Of a stretch of 64,000 nucleotides of DNA, positions 18,821 to 27,535 are shown piece after piece; position 1 is the stretch's first letter; each line of letters opens with the position of its first letter. The stretch is from Thioalkalivibrio sp. ALJ24 (GTDB lineage: Bacteria; Pseudomonadota; Gammaproteobacteria; Ectothiorhodospirales; Ectothiorhodospiraceae): the NCBI RefSeq assembly GCF_000377785.1, contig NZ_KB898725.1, forward strand, positions 245,775-309,774. The letters are read 5' to 3'. Both the position numbers and the translations under genes were made by a program. Under the pieces are notes generated by a model. It was not told the DNA's origin, made no database searches, and worked only from the letters and a program-made list of their open reading frames with translations.

Positions 18821-18826
18821 CCCGGC

Positions 18827-19783
18827 TCAGTCCACAAACAGCGAGCTCACGGACTCCTCGCGGTTGATGCGGCGGATGGTTTCCGCGAGCATCTCCGCGA
18901 CCGAGAGCTGCCGGATCTTCGGACATGCCAGCGCGTTGGGCTGGAGGGCCAGGGTGTCGGTCACCACCAGCTCGTCCAGCGCCGAACCGTTTATGTTATC
19001 AATCGCCGCGCCGGAAAGCACGGGGTGCGTGGCATAGGCACTCACCGAGACCGCCCCGTGCCCCTTCAGCGCCTTCGCCGCCTGACACAGGGTCCCGGCG
19101 GTATCCACCAGGTCGTCGATGATGATGCAGGACTTGCCGCGCACGTCCCCGATGATGTGCATCACTTCGGATTCGTTGGCGCGCGGGCGGCGCTTGTCGA
19201 TGATGGCCAGATCGGCGTCATCCAGCCGCTTGGCGATCGCGCGGGCGCGCACCACCCCGCCGACGTCCGGCGAGACCACCGTCAGATCCCCGGACACGTG
19301 CCGCCAGACGTCGCCCAGCAGCACCGGCGAGGCATAGATATTGTCCACCGGGACGTTGAAGAAACCCTGAACCTGATCGGCGTGCACGTCGATGGTCAGC
19401 ACCCGGTCGGCGCCCACCGCCTCGATCATGTTCGCGACCACCTTGGCCGAGATCGGCACGCGCGCCGAGCGCACGCGCCGGTCCTGACGAGCGTAGCCAA
19501 AATACGGGATCACGGTGGTGATACGGCCGGCAGACGCACGCCGCAGCGCATCCACCATGATCACCAGCTCCATCAGGTTCTCGTTGGTGGGCTGTCCGGT
19601 GGGCTGGATCAGGAAGACGTCGCGCCCGCGCACGTTCTCCAGGATCTCGACCTGGACCTCGCCATCGCTGAAGCGCCCGACGGTCACCTTGCCCATCGGC
19701 AGGCCGAGGTGTTCGGCAACGCCCTGTGCCAGTCGCGGGTTGGCATTCCCCGCGAAGATCATCATGCGACTCTTGTCGACCAC
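18827..19783 (-). CDS. prs: Ribose-phosphate pyrophosphokinase
   Basis: A 318-residue PRPP synthetase, making PRPP from ribose 5-phosphate and ATP for nucleotide, histidine and tryptophan synthesis. Hallmarks: [33 protein letters not shown], and the PRPP-binding loop [14 protein letters not shown]. It lies downstream of the tRNA-Gln gene on the same strand, the usual gammaproteobacterial arrangement. Assignment is secure. Confidence 0.97.
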   Translation of the reverse strand: MVDKSRMMIFAGNANPRLAQGVAEHLGLPMGKVTVGRFSDGEVQVEILENVRGRDVFLIQPTGQPTNENLMELVIMVDALRRASAGRITTVIPYFGYARQDRRVRSARVPISAKVVANMIEAVGADRVLTIDVHADQVQGFFNVPVDNIYASPVLLGDVWRHVSGDLTVVSPDVGGVVRARAIAKRLDDADLAIIDKRRPRANESEVMHIIGDVRGKSCIIIDDLVDTAGTLCQAAKALKGHGAVSVSAYATHPVLSGAAIDNINGSALDELVVTDTLALQPNALACPKIRQLSVAEMLAETIRRINREESVSSLFVD

Positions 19784-19873
19784 GACTCGCCCCGGTCTGG
19801 GTGGTGCGAAACCGCGCCCGATGGCACGGCCTCCAGTAATGAACCCCGGCCGGGGCCGGGGTTCGGGAATATG

Positions 19874-19922
19874 GCCCCTCGCCTGCGGCGCGGGGCGATT
19901 GTATGGCTGGGCCGGCAGGATT
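19874..19922. repeat. 49-nt direct repeat, copy 1 (tRNA-Gln 3' end duplicate)
   Basis: These 49 bases are identical to 20034-20082. On the minus strand they read as the last 19 bases of tRNA-Gln (start of the T-arm side, acceptor strand and CCA) plus 30 bases of downstream sequence. The copies are 160 bases apart. The downstream part can form an imperfect hairpin (one mismatch) around a TGC loop. Between the copies lie a 7-bp hairpin at 19949-19965 and no gene. Confidence 0.9.
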
Positions 19923-20033
19923 ACGGCGCTGCGCGCCGCCCTCCGGGCCGCCGCCTTCGGCGGCGTTCTCTCGCGGCTGCGCCGCTCGAGTCGAACCTTT
20001 CACGGTTCTCATCCTGCCGCCCGGTTGTCATGC

Positions 20034-20082
20034 GCCCCTCGCCTGCGGCGCGGGGCGATTGTATGGCTGGGCCGGCAGGATT
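20034..20082. repeat. 49-nt direct repeat, copy 2 (overlaps tRNA-Gln 3' end)
   Basis: This is the copy belonging to the intact tRNA-Gln gene: bases 20064-20082 are the tRNA 3' end and 20034-20063 its downstream flank. It is identical to 19874-19922. The boundaries are sharp: the copies diverge immediately after GGATT. Confidence 0.9.
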
Positions 20083-20138
20083 CGAACCTGCGCATGACGG
20101 GATCAAAACCCGTTGCCTTACCGCTTGGCTACGGCCCA
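20064..20138 (-). tRNA. tRNA-Gln (UUG anticodon)
   Basis: A 75-nt tRNA read on the minus strand. The acceptor stem TGGGCCG pairs perfectly with CGGCCCA, followed by discriminator G and an encoded CCA end. The anticodon arm is ACGGG-TTTTGAT-CCCGT, giving anticodon TTG (Gln). The T-arm GCAGG-TTCGAAT-CCTGC is perfect. It lies between ispE and prs as in many gammaproteobacteria. The ispE stop codon lies inside the tRNA (overlap of 10 bases). Confidence 0.97.
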
Positions 20139-21013
20139 GTAGTCTGCATTGCTCCGTGTCGGTCGCCCGGCAACCAGGCCCGCAGGGGCGATTCGTTACG
20201 CAGCGGCGTCACCCAGCTGCGCCAGGGCTCCGGCTGCGCGCCGCGGGCGCGTTCGGCCGTGGCGCGGTCGGGGAACAGCCCGAAAACGCAGCCTCCGGTG
20301 CCGCTCAGGCGGACCCGATCGGTCCACGCCCCCAGCCAGTCCAGCACCCGGGCGATCTCCGGATGGTGCCGCCGGACCACCGGCTCGAAGACGTTCACGA
20401 ACGTCGCGCCGTCCACGGAGTGCGAAATTCTCTCGGGGGCGCGGTCGCGTGTCAATTCTCCCGCCGAGAACATGGTTCCGGTAGAAACCGGAACCCCGGG
20501 GTCAATCAGCAGGGCCGGCGGACAGTCGGGCTCCACCGGGACCAGATGTTCACCCACGCCTTGGGCCCAGGCGGCCCGCCCGTGCACGAACACCGGCACA
20601 TCGGCCCCCAGGCGCAACCCCAGCGCCGCCAGCTCGGCCTCGCCAAGCCCCAGCTCGAACAGATGGTTGAGCGCCACCAGGGTAGTGGCGGCATCCGAGC
20701 TGCCCCCACCAACCCCGCCGCCGACCGGCAGGCGCTTTTCCAGGTGGATGCGTACCCCCTCGCGCCGGCCGGCGGCATCGAATACCCGGCGCGCCGCGCG
20801 CACACACAGGTTGTCCGAACCGTCGACCGCGGCCGCATCGGCCATCTCCACGCGCCCGCCGGGCAGCGGCTCGAAGCGCAGCCGATCCTCCAGCCCGAGG
20901 AACTGGAACACGGTCTGCAGCTCGTGATAGCCGTCCGCACGCCGGCCGGTGATGTGCAGAAAACGGTTGATCTTGGCGGGCGCAGGGAAGACCTGCGCGA
21001 ATGACGTCGGCAT
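20129..21013 (-). CDS. ispE: 4-diphosphocytidyl-2-C-methyl-D-erythritol kinase
   Basis: A 294-residue GHMP-family kinase of the MEP isoprenoid pathway. The start region PAPAKINRFLHITGRRADGYH is cut short only by the overlap choice; the ATP loop is GGGVGGGSSDAATTL and the C-terminal glycine motif is VRLSGTGGCVFGLFPD. I chose ATG 21013, which overlaps the lolB stop by one base (TGATG); an in-frame ATG at 21040 would lie within lolB. The 3' end runs into the tRNA-Gln gene, the TAG stop being at 20129-20131. Confidence 0.95.
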   Translation of the reverse strand: MPTSFAQVFPAPAKINRFLHITGRRADGYHELQTVFQFLGLEDRLRFEPLPGGRVEMADAAAVDGSDNLCVRAARRVFDAAGRREGVRIHLEKRLPVGGGVGGGSSDAATTLVALNHLFELGLGEAELAALGLRLGADVPVFVHGRAAWAQGVGEHLVPVEPDCPPALLIDPGVPVSTGTMFSAGELTRDRAPERISHSVDGATFVNVFEPVVRRHHPEIARVLDWLGAWTDRVRLSGTGGCVFGLFPDRATAERARGAQPEPWRSWVTPLRNESPLRAWLPGDRHGAMQTTGP

Positions 21014-21636
21014 CAGGCGGATCCGTCTCCAATCTGCCACTGGCGGATGACGGCGCGCAGGGTCAGCGCGTCGCGCCGCAGTTCCATGCGCACCGGCATG
21101 ACCTCGCCGTCAAACTCTTCGTACTCGGTGTATTCGATCTCCCAGCCCGCCTGCCGGATGCGGATCGGGCGGCCTTCGGCATCCACCTCATGGTCGAAGG
21201 AACGGGCCGGATCGGGCAGCCCGCGCACCCAGTAGATCATGCCGGAGACCGGGATCTCGTCCCCGGTAAGCCGCATGGCCAGGGCATCCGGGTCGGGCGC
21301 ACTGTGGCGCTCACCATCGCGGGTCACCAGCTGCGCGGGCTGCCCCTCGGCCAGGGTCAGGCGACCGCCGCCACGCCCCATCGGGCCGGCCAGATCCAGG
21401 GTGTGCGCGCCCTGCTGCACCCGCCAGTTGAGCTGGGCGGACCAGTGCTCGTGTTCCGTTTCCAGCCCCAGACGCGCGACCAGCCGCCAGGTGTGCTGCG
21501 CGCCCAGCCGGCCGCCGCGCTCCTCGAAGGCGGCCTGAGCGGCTTCCGTGCGATCGACCTCCGGCAGCGCGGCGCAACCCGTGATCCCCAGCACGAACGC
21601 CAGCATCAGCGCCGCGCGCGACAGCGCCCCGCTCAT
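21013..21636 (-). CDS. lolB: Outer-membrane lipoprotein LolB
   Basis: A 207-residue lipoprotein with lipobox ITGC (Cys21). LolB accepts lipoproteins from the periplasmic carrier LolA and inserts them into the outer membrane. Recognisable segments are WSAQLNWRVQQGAHTLDLAG in the N-terminal half and YWVRGLPDP followed by IRQAGWEIEYTEYEE in the C-terminal half. The start ATG 21636 overlaps the TPR lipoprotein stop by four bases. It sits immediately before ispE, the standard gammaproteobacterial order. Confidence 0.93.
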   Translation of the reverse strand: MSGALSRAALMLAFVLGITGCAALPEVDRTEAAQAAFEERGGRLGAQHTWRLVARLGLETEHEHWSAQLNWRVQQGAHTLDLAGPMGRGGGRLTLAEGQPAQLVTRDGERHSAPDPDALAMRLTGDEIPVSGMIYWVRGLPDPARSFDHEVDAEGRPIRIRQAGWEIEYTEYEEFDGEVMPVRMELRRDALTLRAVIRQWQIGDGSA

Positions 21637-23354
21637 TCCAGAAGCTCGCGGTAGACCCGCTGCAGCCGCTCGTGATCGGGCTCGCGTTCCAGCGCCTCCT
21701 CCAGCAGGTCGCGCGCCTCGTCGCGTTCGCCCTGCTCCCACAGGACCACCGCCAGGTTGCTCGCGATCTCGCCATCCTCCATCAGGCTCCAGGCGCGGCG
21801 CAGCTGTTCCTCGGCCTCGTCCAGACGACCGAGGCGGTAGAGCACCCAGCCGTAGCTGTCGACCACCGCCGCGTCGTCGGGCCGCTGCTCCAGGGCCTGC
21901 GTGATCAGCTCGTAGGCCTCGTCGTAGCGATCGGTGCGGTCGGCCAGCGTGTAGCCCAGGGCGTTCATCGCCGAGGCACTCTCCGGCTCGAGCTCGAGGA
22001 TGGCACGAAAATCCTCCAGCGCCTCGTCGACCCGGTCCAGGCGTTCGTGGATCAGACCGCGCTGATACAGCAGATCGGTCTCCTCGGGGAAGACTTCCAG
22101 CCCCTCGCTGGCACGCTCCAGCGCCCGCTCGTAGGATTCCTCCTCGCGCAGGGTGTTGACCTCGACCACCCAGGCCTCGCGCGCGACATCCTCGTCGTCC
22201 TGCCCCTGCAGCTCGCGGAAATCCTCGCGCGCGGCGTCCGGCCCTTCCTCGCGCAGGGTCAGCGCGGCCAGGCGCAGGCGCGCATCCTGACGGTAATCGC
22301 CGTCCCCCACCTGGCGGAAGTATCCGCGCGCGCTCGCGGCATCGTCTTCGAGCTCGTACAGACGCCCGAGGTAGTACGCGACCTCGTCCTCGCGCACGCC
22401 GCGCGCCTCCAGTGCCTCCAGCTGCTCGCGCGCGGCGTCGTTCCAGCCACTCTCCAGACTCAGCAGGGCGAGGGTCAGCCGCGCCTCGTCATCCTCCGGT
22501 GCCAGATCCGCCAGGCGGGCGATCTCGCGCGGGCCTTCGCGGTCATCGGCGTGGTCGGTCAGCGCATGGGCATAGCCGATACGAGCGTCGCGGCTGTCGG
22601 GATGGTCCGCGACGGCCTCCCGCAGCAGCGCCAGCGCCTCGTCTCCACGCGTGTCACGCTCCAGGGCCTGGGCCCGCAGCAGGTGCAGACCGATCGAGTC
22701 GGGGTGTTCCTCGAGGCCGCGTTCGGTCGCGTCCAGCGCAGCGTCGGTGGCGTCGAACCGCAGGGCCAGCTCGGCATACACCCGCCAGGTCTCGCGATCG
22801 TCGGCGCGACGCTCGGCCAGATGGCCCAGGGTCTCCAGCGCATGGTCGCGGTCGTCGGCCTGCATCATCAGGGACACCAGACTGCGATGCGGATCGGCAT
22901 CCTCGCCCGCGCGACGCTCCATCCATTCGTCGACCAGTTCCGCGGCCGCCTCGGTCTGTCCGGCGTTCACCCGCAGCAGCGCCACGATCTGCACGGCCTC
23001 GCCGTGTTCCGGCGACAGCGCCAGCCAGCGTTCCGCCGAACCGAGCGCCCGTTCGCGCTCGCGCGCGAACAGCGCGATGCGGGTCGCCCGTTCGGCGATC
23101 TCGGGATCATGACTCAGCGCTGCGGCGGCCCCGTAGAACAGCGCCGCCTCCCCGGTCTGACCTGCGCGCACCGCGATCTCGCCAGCCAGCACGTTGAACA
23201 TCAGCGCCGCCTCGGGGTCCTCCTGAAGCCCCGCCTGGGGCACTGCAACGACCTCGGGCTCCTCGGTCTCCAGCGATTCGCTGGCACCGATGTTGTGATG
23301 CGCGCAGCCGCTCGCGAGGAGCAGCACGGCCGCGGCCAGCAGGGTTCTCTTCAT
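21633..23354 (-). CDS. TPR-repeat lipoprotein
   Basis: A 573-residue lipoprotein: lipobox LASGC with Cys17, then an acidic linker and about a dozen or more tetratricopeptide repeats covering most of the protein. Clear repeat units are NALGYTLADRTDRYDEAYELI and the next, VVDSYGWVLYRLGRLDEAEE. It is very rich in Glu, Asp, Arg and Ala. Such a protein precedes lolB in many gammaproteobacteria; it probably scaffolds an envelope complex, but partners are unknown. Start ATG 23354 gives a complete signal sequence. It is divergent from hemA across 167 bases. Confidence 0.88.
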   Translation of the reverse strand: MKRTLLAAAVLLLASGCAHHNIGASESLETEEPEVVAVPQAGLQEDPEAALMFNVLAGEIAVRAGQTGEAALFYGAAAALSHDPEIAERATRIALFARERERALGSAERWLALSPEHGEAVQIVALLRVNAGQTEAAAELVDEWMERRAGEDADPHRSLVSLMMQADDRDHALETLGHLAERRADDRETWRVYAELALRFDATDAALDATERGLEEHPDSIGLHLLRAQALERDTRGDEALALLREAVADHPDSRDARIGYAHALTDHADDREGPREIARLADLAPEDDEARLTLALLSLESGWNDAAREQLEALEARGVREDEVAYYLGRLYELEDDAASARGYFRQVGDGDYRQDARLRLAALTLREEGPDAAREDFRELQGQDDEDVAREAWVVEVNTLREEESYERALERASEGLEVFPEETDLLYQRGLIHERLDRVDEALEDFRAILELEPESASAMNALGYTLADRTDRYDEAYELITQALEQRPDDAAVVDSYGWVLYRLGRLDEAEEQLRRAWSLMEDGEIASNLAVVLWEQGERDEARDLLEEALEREPDHERLQRVYRELLE

Positions 23355-23521
23355 TACGGGCAATCCATGCATTTCAGCTTTCAATGTGACGGCCGACGGG
23401 CGCGCGAGGTTCCTTGCACCGCCGACCCGCCTGCGGGAACCCATGGTCGCACTGTATCCGGCACTGCGTACATTTACACTAATGACCCGTCGGCGGCATT
23501 TTGCGGCACAATACGCAGGCT

Positions 23522-24859
23522 ATGCTCTTCGCACTCGGAATCAATCACAAGACGGCGCCGGTCGAGATCCGCGAACGGCTGTCGGTCAGCCAGCACGAAC
23601 TGGACGACGCGCTGCATTCGCTGCGCTCCGGTGTGCGGCTGCCGGAGAGTGCGATCCTGTCCACCTGCAACCGCACCGAGGTCTATTTCCGCGAAAGCGG
23701 GGAGCACAGCGAACATCGCGTGGTCGACTGGCTGGGCGGCTACCACGGGATCGACCGCTCCGAGCTTCGGCCCTATCTCTATCTGCACCACGACGGCTCG
23801 GCCGTACGCCATACCCTGCGGGTCGCCAGCGGCCTGGATTCGATGGTCCTGGGAGAGCCGCAGATCCTCGGGCAGATGAAGACCGCCTACCAGTACGCCC
23901 ACAACGCCGGCACCCTCGGGCTGTCGCTGGAGCGGCTGTTCCAGCACGCCTTCGCCACCGCCAAGGACGTGCGCACCGAGACCGCGATCGGCCAGAGCGC
24001 GGTCTCGGTGGCCTTCGCCGCGGTGTCGCTGGGACGGCAGATCTTCGGCGACCTCAAGCCGCTGACCGCGATGGTGGTGGGCGCCGGCGAAACCATCGAA
24101 CTGGCGCTGCAGCACCTGCGCGGCCTGGGCATCGGCCGGGTGATCGTCGCCAACCGGACCGAGGATCGCGCGCGCAGCGTGGCCGAGCGCTTCGACGGCG
24201 AGCCCATCGGCCTGGATCACCTGAGTGAGCGTCTTCCGGAGGCCGACATCGTGATCTCGTCCACCGCCGCGCCGGTCCCGGTCCTTGGCAAAGGTGCGGT
24301 GGAACGCGCGCTGCGCAAGCGCCGGCGCAAGCCGATCTTCATGGTCGACATCGCCGTCCCGCGCGACATCGAACCCGAGGTCGGCCAGCTGGAGGACATC
24401 TACCTGTACACGGTGGACGACCTCCAGGAAGTGATCGACGACAACATGGCCTCGCGGCAGGCCGCCGCGGAACAGGCCGAGGAGATCATCAACCAGCGCG
24501 CCGGGGAGTTCATGCGCTGGCTGCGCGCGCGCGATTCGATTGACAGCATCCGCCAGCTGCGCGAACGCGCGGAGACGGTCAAGGACGAGACCGTGGAGCG
24601 CGCCCTGGCGATGATCCGCGCCGGGCGTCCGCCCGACGAGGTCCTGCCCTGGCTGGCCCATACCCTGACCAACAAGCTGATGCACCACCCCTGCAAGAGT
24701 CTCAACACCGCGGCCCACGAGGGCGACGCCCGCCTGCTGGAGGCCGCGCACCAGCTGTTTCAGCTGCCCGAACGCGAGGACGACCCCGGACGTGATCACG
24801 GACACGAACCGGGACCTGACCGCGGCGCGGAATCCGACAGCACCAGGGACGACGCGTGA
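23522..24859 (+). CDS. hemA: Glutamyl-tRNA reductase
   Basis: A 445-residue HemA, the first committed enzyme of C5-pathway tetrapyrrole synthesis: it reduces glutamyl-tRNA with NADPH. The catalytic Cys49 is in [12 protein letters not shown], and the NADPH loop is [16 protein letters not shown]. The C-terminal dimerisation helices follow ([20 protein letters not shown]). ATG 23522 matches the family N-terminus ([20 protein letters not shown]). The last ~25 residues are very acidic. It overlaps prfA by four bases (GTGA). Confidence 0.96.
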   Translation: MLFALGINHKTAPVEIRERLSVSQHELDDALHSLRSGVRLPESAILSTCNRTEVYFRESGEHSEHRVVDWLGGYHGIDRSELRPYLYLHHDGSAVRHTLRVASGLDSMVLGEPQILGQMKTAYQYAHNAGTLGLSLERLFQHAFATAKDVRTETAIGQSAVSVAFAAVSLGRQIFGDLKPLTAMVVGAGETIELALQHLRGLGIGRVIVANRTEDRARSVAERFDGEPIGLDHLSERLPEADIVISSTAAPVPVLGKGAVERALRKRRRKPIFMVDIAVPRDIEPEVGQLEDIYLYTVDDLQEVIDDNMASRQAAAEQAEEIINQRAGEFMRWLRARDSIDSIRQLRERAETVKDETVERALAMIRAGRPPDEVLPWLAHTLTNKLMHHPCKSLNTAAHEGDARLLEAAHQLFQLPEREDDPGRDHGHEPGPDRGAESDSTRDDA

Positions 24860-25941
24860 AGGCCTCCTTTCGCGCCAAACTGGAAAGCCTGGCCGAACGC
24901 CACGCCGAGATCGCCGGCCTGCTCGCCACGCCGGATGCCGCCGAGGACCCCGAGCAGCTGCGCCGTCTGTCGCAGGAATACAGCCAGCTGGAACCCGTTG
25001 CCGAGGCGTGGAAGGCATGGAACGAAAACCGCGCCGCGCTGGAGGAGGCGCGCGCGATGCTGGAGGAGGACGACCCCGAACTGCGGGCCATGGCCGAGGG
25101 CGAGATCGAGACCCTCAGTGCGCGCAACGAGGAACTGGAGGCCGAACTCCACCGCCACCTGATCCCGAAGGACCCGCACGACGACGCCAACGTGTTCCTC
25201 GAGATCCGTGCCGGCACCGGCGGTGACGAGGCCGCGCTGTTCGCCGGCGACCTGCTGCGCATGTACAGCCGCTACGCGGAACAGCGCCACTGGCAGCTGG
25301 AGATCCTGTCGGTCAGCGAGGGCGAACACGGTGGCTACCGCGAGGTAATCGCCCGCCTCGCCGGTCAGGGCGCCTATTCACGGCTGAAGTTCGAGTCCGG
25401 CGCCCACCGCGTGCAGCGCGTCCCCGAAACCGAATCCCAGGGCCGCATCCACACCTCGGCGGCCACGGTCGCGATCCTCCCGGAACTGGAGGAGGTCGAG
25501 ATGCCGGAGATCAACCCGGCCGACCTGCGCGTGGACACCTTCCGCGCCTCCGGCGCCGGCGGCCAGCACGTGAACAAGACCGATTCGGCGGTGCGCCTGA
25601 CCCACCTGCCCACCGGCATCGTGGTCGAATGCCAGGATGAACGCTCCCAGCACAAGAACCGCGCCCGCGCGATGAACTTCCTCGCCGCGCGGCTGTACGA
25701 GGATGAACGCGCCGCGCAGGCCGAGGCCCAGAGCGCCGAGCGCAAGGGTCTGGTGGGCAGCGGCGACCGCTCGGAACGTATCCGCACCTACAACTTCCCC
25801 CAGGGGCGGGTCACCGACCACCGCATCAACCTGACGCTGTACAAGCTGGAACAGGTGATGGCCGGCGACCTCGACCCGGTGATCGACCCGCTGATCCACG
25901 AGTACCAGGCGGAACAGCTCGCCTCCCTCGCCGACGCCTGA
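24856..25941 (+). CDS. prfA: Peptide chain release factor 1
   Basis: A 361-residue RF1 that terminates translation at UAA and UAG. The GGQ loop is in [20 protein letters not shown], and the codon-recognition domain is around [23 protein letters not shown] start overlapping the hemA stop, and the TGATG junction with prmC, show a tightly coupled hemA-prfA-prmC operon. The pairing with prmC is functional: PrmC methylates the GGQ glutamine. Confidence 0.97.
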   Translation: MKASFRAKLESLAERHAEIAGLLATPDAAEDPEQLRRLSQEYSQLEPVAEAWKAWNENRAALEEARAMLEEDDPELRAMAEGEIETLSARNEELEAELHRHLIPKDPHDDANVFLEIRAGTGGDEAALFAGDLLRMYSRYAEQRHWQLEILSVSEGEHGGYREVIARLAGQGAYSRLKFESGAHRVQRVPETESQGRIHTSAATVAILPELEEVEMPEINPADLRVDTFRASGAGGQHVNKTDSAVRLTHLPTGIVVECQDERSQHKNRARAMNFLAARLYEDERAAQAEAQSAERKGLVGSGDRSERIRTYNFPQGRVTDHRINLTLYKLEQVMAGDLDPVIDPLIHEYQAEQLASLADA

Positions 25942-26807
25942 TGGACCGCCCGGCCACGCTGGACGCCCTGCTGGCCAGCCTGCGTAAACGGCTGCAGGAG
26001 GCGGGCGTGGAGGCCCCCGGGCTGGAGGCACGCCTGCTGCTCGGCATGGCCACCGGCCTGAGCACCGCGCAGTTCATCGCTCGCGGCGGCGATGCCCCCG
26101 ACCCCGCGCAGGCGGCCGCGGCCGAGGCCCTTTGCCAACGCCGCCTGCAGGGCGAACCGATCGCCCACATCCTCGGCCGGCGCGGCTTCTGGACCCTGGA
26201 TCTGGGGGTCTCCCCGGCCTGCCTGATCCCGCGCCCCGAGACCGAGGTGCTGGTCGAGGCCGCGCTGGGGGTTATCGACGCGGCGCCGGGAGACCACCCC
26301 CGGGTGCTGGACGCGGGCACCGGCAGCGGGGCCATCATCCTTGCACTCAAGGCCGAACGCCCGACGATCGACGGCTTCGCCAGCGACACCAGCCTCGACG
26401 CCCTGACCCGCGCCCGCGCCAACGCCCGCGAACTGGATCTGGATGTCCGCTTCTTCGCCGGGGCCTGGCTGCAACCGCTGGCGGCCTCCGCGCGCTTCGA
26501 CCTGATCGTCTCCAACCCGCCGTACATCGCCCCCGACGACCCGCATCTGCAACGCGGCGACCTGCGCTTCGAGCCCCGCGGCGCGCTGGTCGCGGCGCAA
26601 GCGGGCCTGGCGGACCTGCATCAACTGATCGCCAGCGCGCCCGATCACCTGGCGGACGGTGGCTGGCTGCTGCTGGAACACGGATTCGATCAGGACGCCG
26701 CGGTACGGGCACGACTGGAGACCGGGCCGTGGACGGAGATCACGACCTGGCCGGACACCGCCGGCCATCCCCGCGTGACCGGGGCACGCCAGCGGGCCCG
26801 GCGCTGA
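25941..26807 (+). CDS. prmC: Release factor glutamine methyltransferase PrmC
   Basis: A 288-residue class I SAM methyltransferase that methylates the GGQ glutamine of release factors. The SAM loop is VLDAGTGSGAIILAL and the substrate-glutamine motif NPPY is in LIVSNPPYIAPDD. The N-terminal helical domain is present. It overlaps prfA by one base. A palindromic hairpin follows 16 bases after the stop. Confidence 0.96.
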   Translation: MDRPATLDALLASLRKRLQEAGVEAPGLEARLLLGMATGLSTAQFIARGGDAPDPAQAAAAEALCQRRLQGEPIAHILGRRGFWTLDLGVSPACLIPRPETEVLVEAALGVIDAAPGDHPRVLDAGTGSGAIILALKAERPTIDGFASDTSLDALTRARANARELDLDVRFFAGAWLQPLAASARFDLIVSNPPYIAPDDPHLQRGDLRFEPRGALVAAQAGLADLHQLIASAPDHLADGGWLLLEHGFDQDAAVRARLETGPWTEITTWPDTAGHPRVTGARQRARR

Positions 26808-26823
26808 CTGACAGACATACCGA

Positions 26824-26849
26824 GGCCCCCGGCGCATGCACCGGGGGCC
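26824..26849. terminator. Inverted repeat between prmC and the His/Arg-rich gene
   Basis: A 9-bp perfect GC stem (26824-26832 with 26841-26849) and an 8-base loop lie between two convergent genes. There is no T-run on either strand. It is likely a bidirectional or Rho-assisted transcript end. Confidence 0.5.
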
Positions 26850-26891
26850 CTGGGTGCCATGCTCCGGACCGGAAAACGGCCCGGCCGCAAA

Positions 26892-27326
26892 TCACAGACG
26901 CGGCAGCGGCAGATGAAGGCGGATGCTGCCGGAGGAACGCCGGTCACGACGATCCCGCGGCCCGGAACGGTGCGGACGACCGTAATAGTAGTGATGATGG
27001 TGTTCGGCCCCTCGCGAGAAACGGTGGCCCGGCCCGCGCCCGCGCGAATGCCCGCGACGCGACTGCTTGTGCCCGCGTGCCCCGGGATGGCCGCGACTCG
27101 AGTGCGGATGGCCACGGCTGTGACGATGGCCACGCTTGCCGGAGCGGTTGCGGTCGTGGCGCACCTGCTGCAGGCCCTCGATCGAGAACGCCGTGCCCCC
27201 GGCCTTGGCGGCCGTCTCCAACGGGGTGGCGGCCTGCGCCGGGGCCACGATCACGAATGCCAGCAGCGCGGCCGGCACCACGGCGGCGGCCAGGCGCCGC
27301 ATGACGGATTTGTGGTTGGGTTGCAT
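26892..27326 (-). CDS. Small secreted His/Arg-rich protein, unknown function
   Basis: A 144-residue protein that I do not recognise. ATG 27326 has a perfect AGGAGG seven bases upstream. Residues 1-32 form a clear signal peptide (AAAVVPAALLAFVIVAP, cleavage after AQA). The mature part is dominated by His, Arg, Gly and Ser, with repeated RGH-type units, a run HHHHYYYG, and an RDRRDRRSSG segment, giving a strongly basic protein with many potential metal ligands. It might bind metal ions or polyanions in the periplasm; that is only inference from composition. It is divergent from the MoeB-like gene over 209 bases. Confidence 0.72.
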   Translation of the reverse strand: MQPNHKSVMRRLAAAVVPAALLAFVIVAPAQAATPLETAAKAGGTAFSIEGLQQVRHDRNRSGKRGHRHSRGHPHSSRGHPGARGHKQSRRGHSRGRGPGHRFSRGAEHHHHYYYGRPHRSGPRDRRDRRSSGSIRLHLPLPRL

Positions 27327-27522
27327 GAGGATGCCCTCCTGATGTCTTCCGGCGGGATTGCCGGTGGCCAGATTGCGCCCGGGTGTCTGAACGCCCCTTG
27401 AACCACCGCGGGCACGGCGTGAACCGCGCCACGTTTCGCGCAACTCGCACGGTTGATGAACCATGCCCCGGAGTGCCCGCAGGAACGTATACATGGAGCC
27501 GTGCTTCCCCGGACCACGGGGT

Positions 27523-27528
27523 TACAAT
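27523..27528 (+). promoter_or_regulatory. -10-like TACAAT before the MoeB-like gene
   Basis: A TACAAT hexamer ends eight bases before the ATG at 27536. No convincing -35 is visible, and so short a distance would imply an almost leaderless transcript. Listed as weak. Nothing else is identified in the 209-base divergent gap. Confidence 0.25.
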
Positions 27529-27535
27529 CCGCCCG

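Noticed and set aside
19874-20082. Direct repeat considered as a CRISPR array or an insertion-sequence end
   Set aside because: Only two copies, no regular spacers, no transposase; one copy is simply the tRNA 3' end and its flank.
21672-23879. 735-codon plus-strand open frame opposite the TPR lipoprotein
   Set aside because: A shadow of the repetitive, GC-rich TPR gene; it also runs across the start of hemA.
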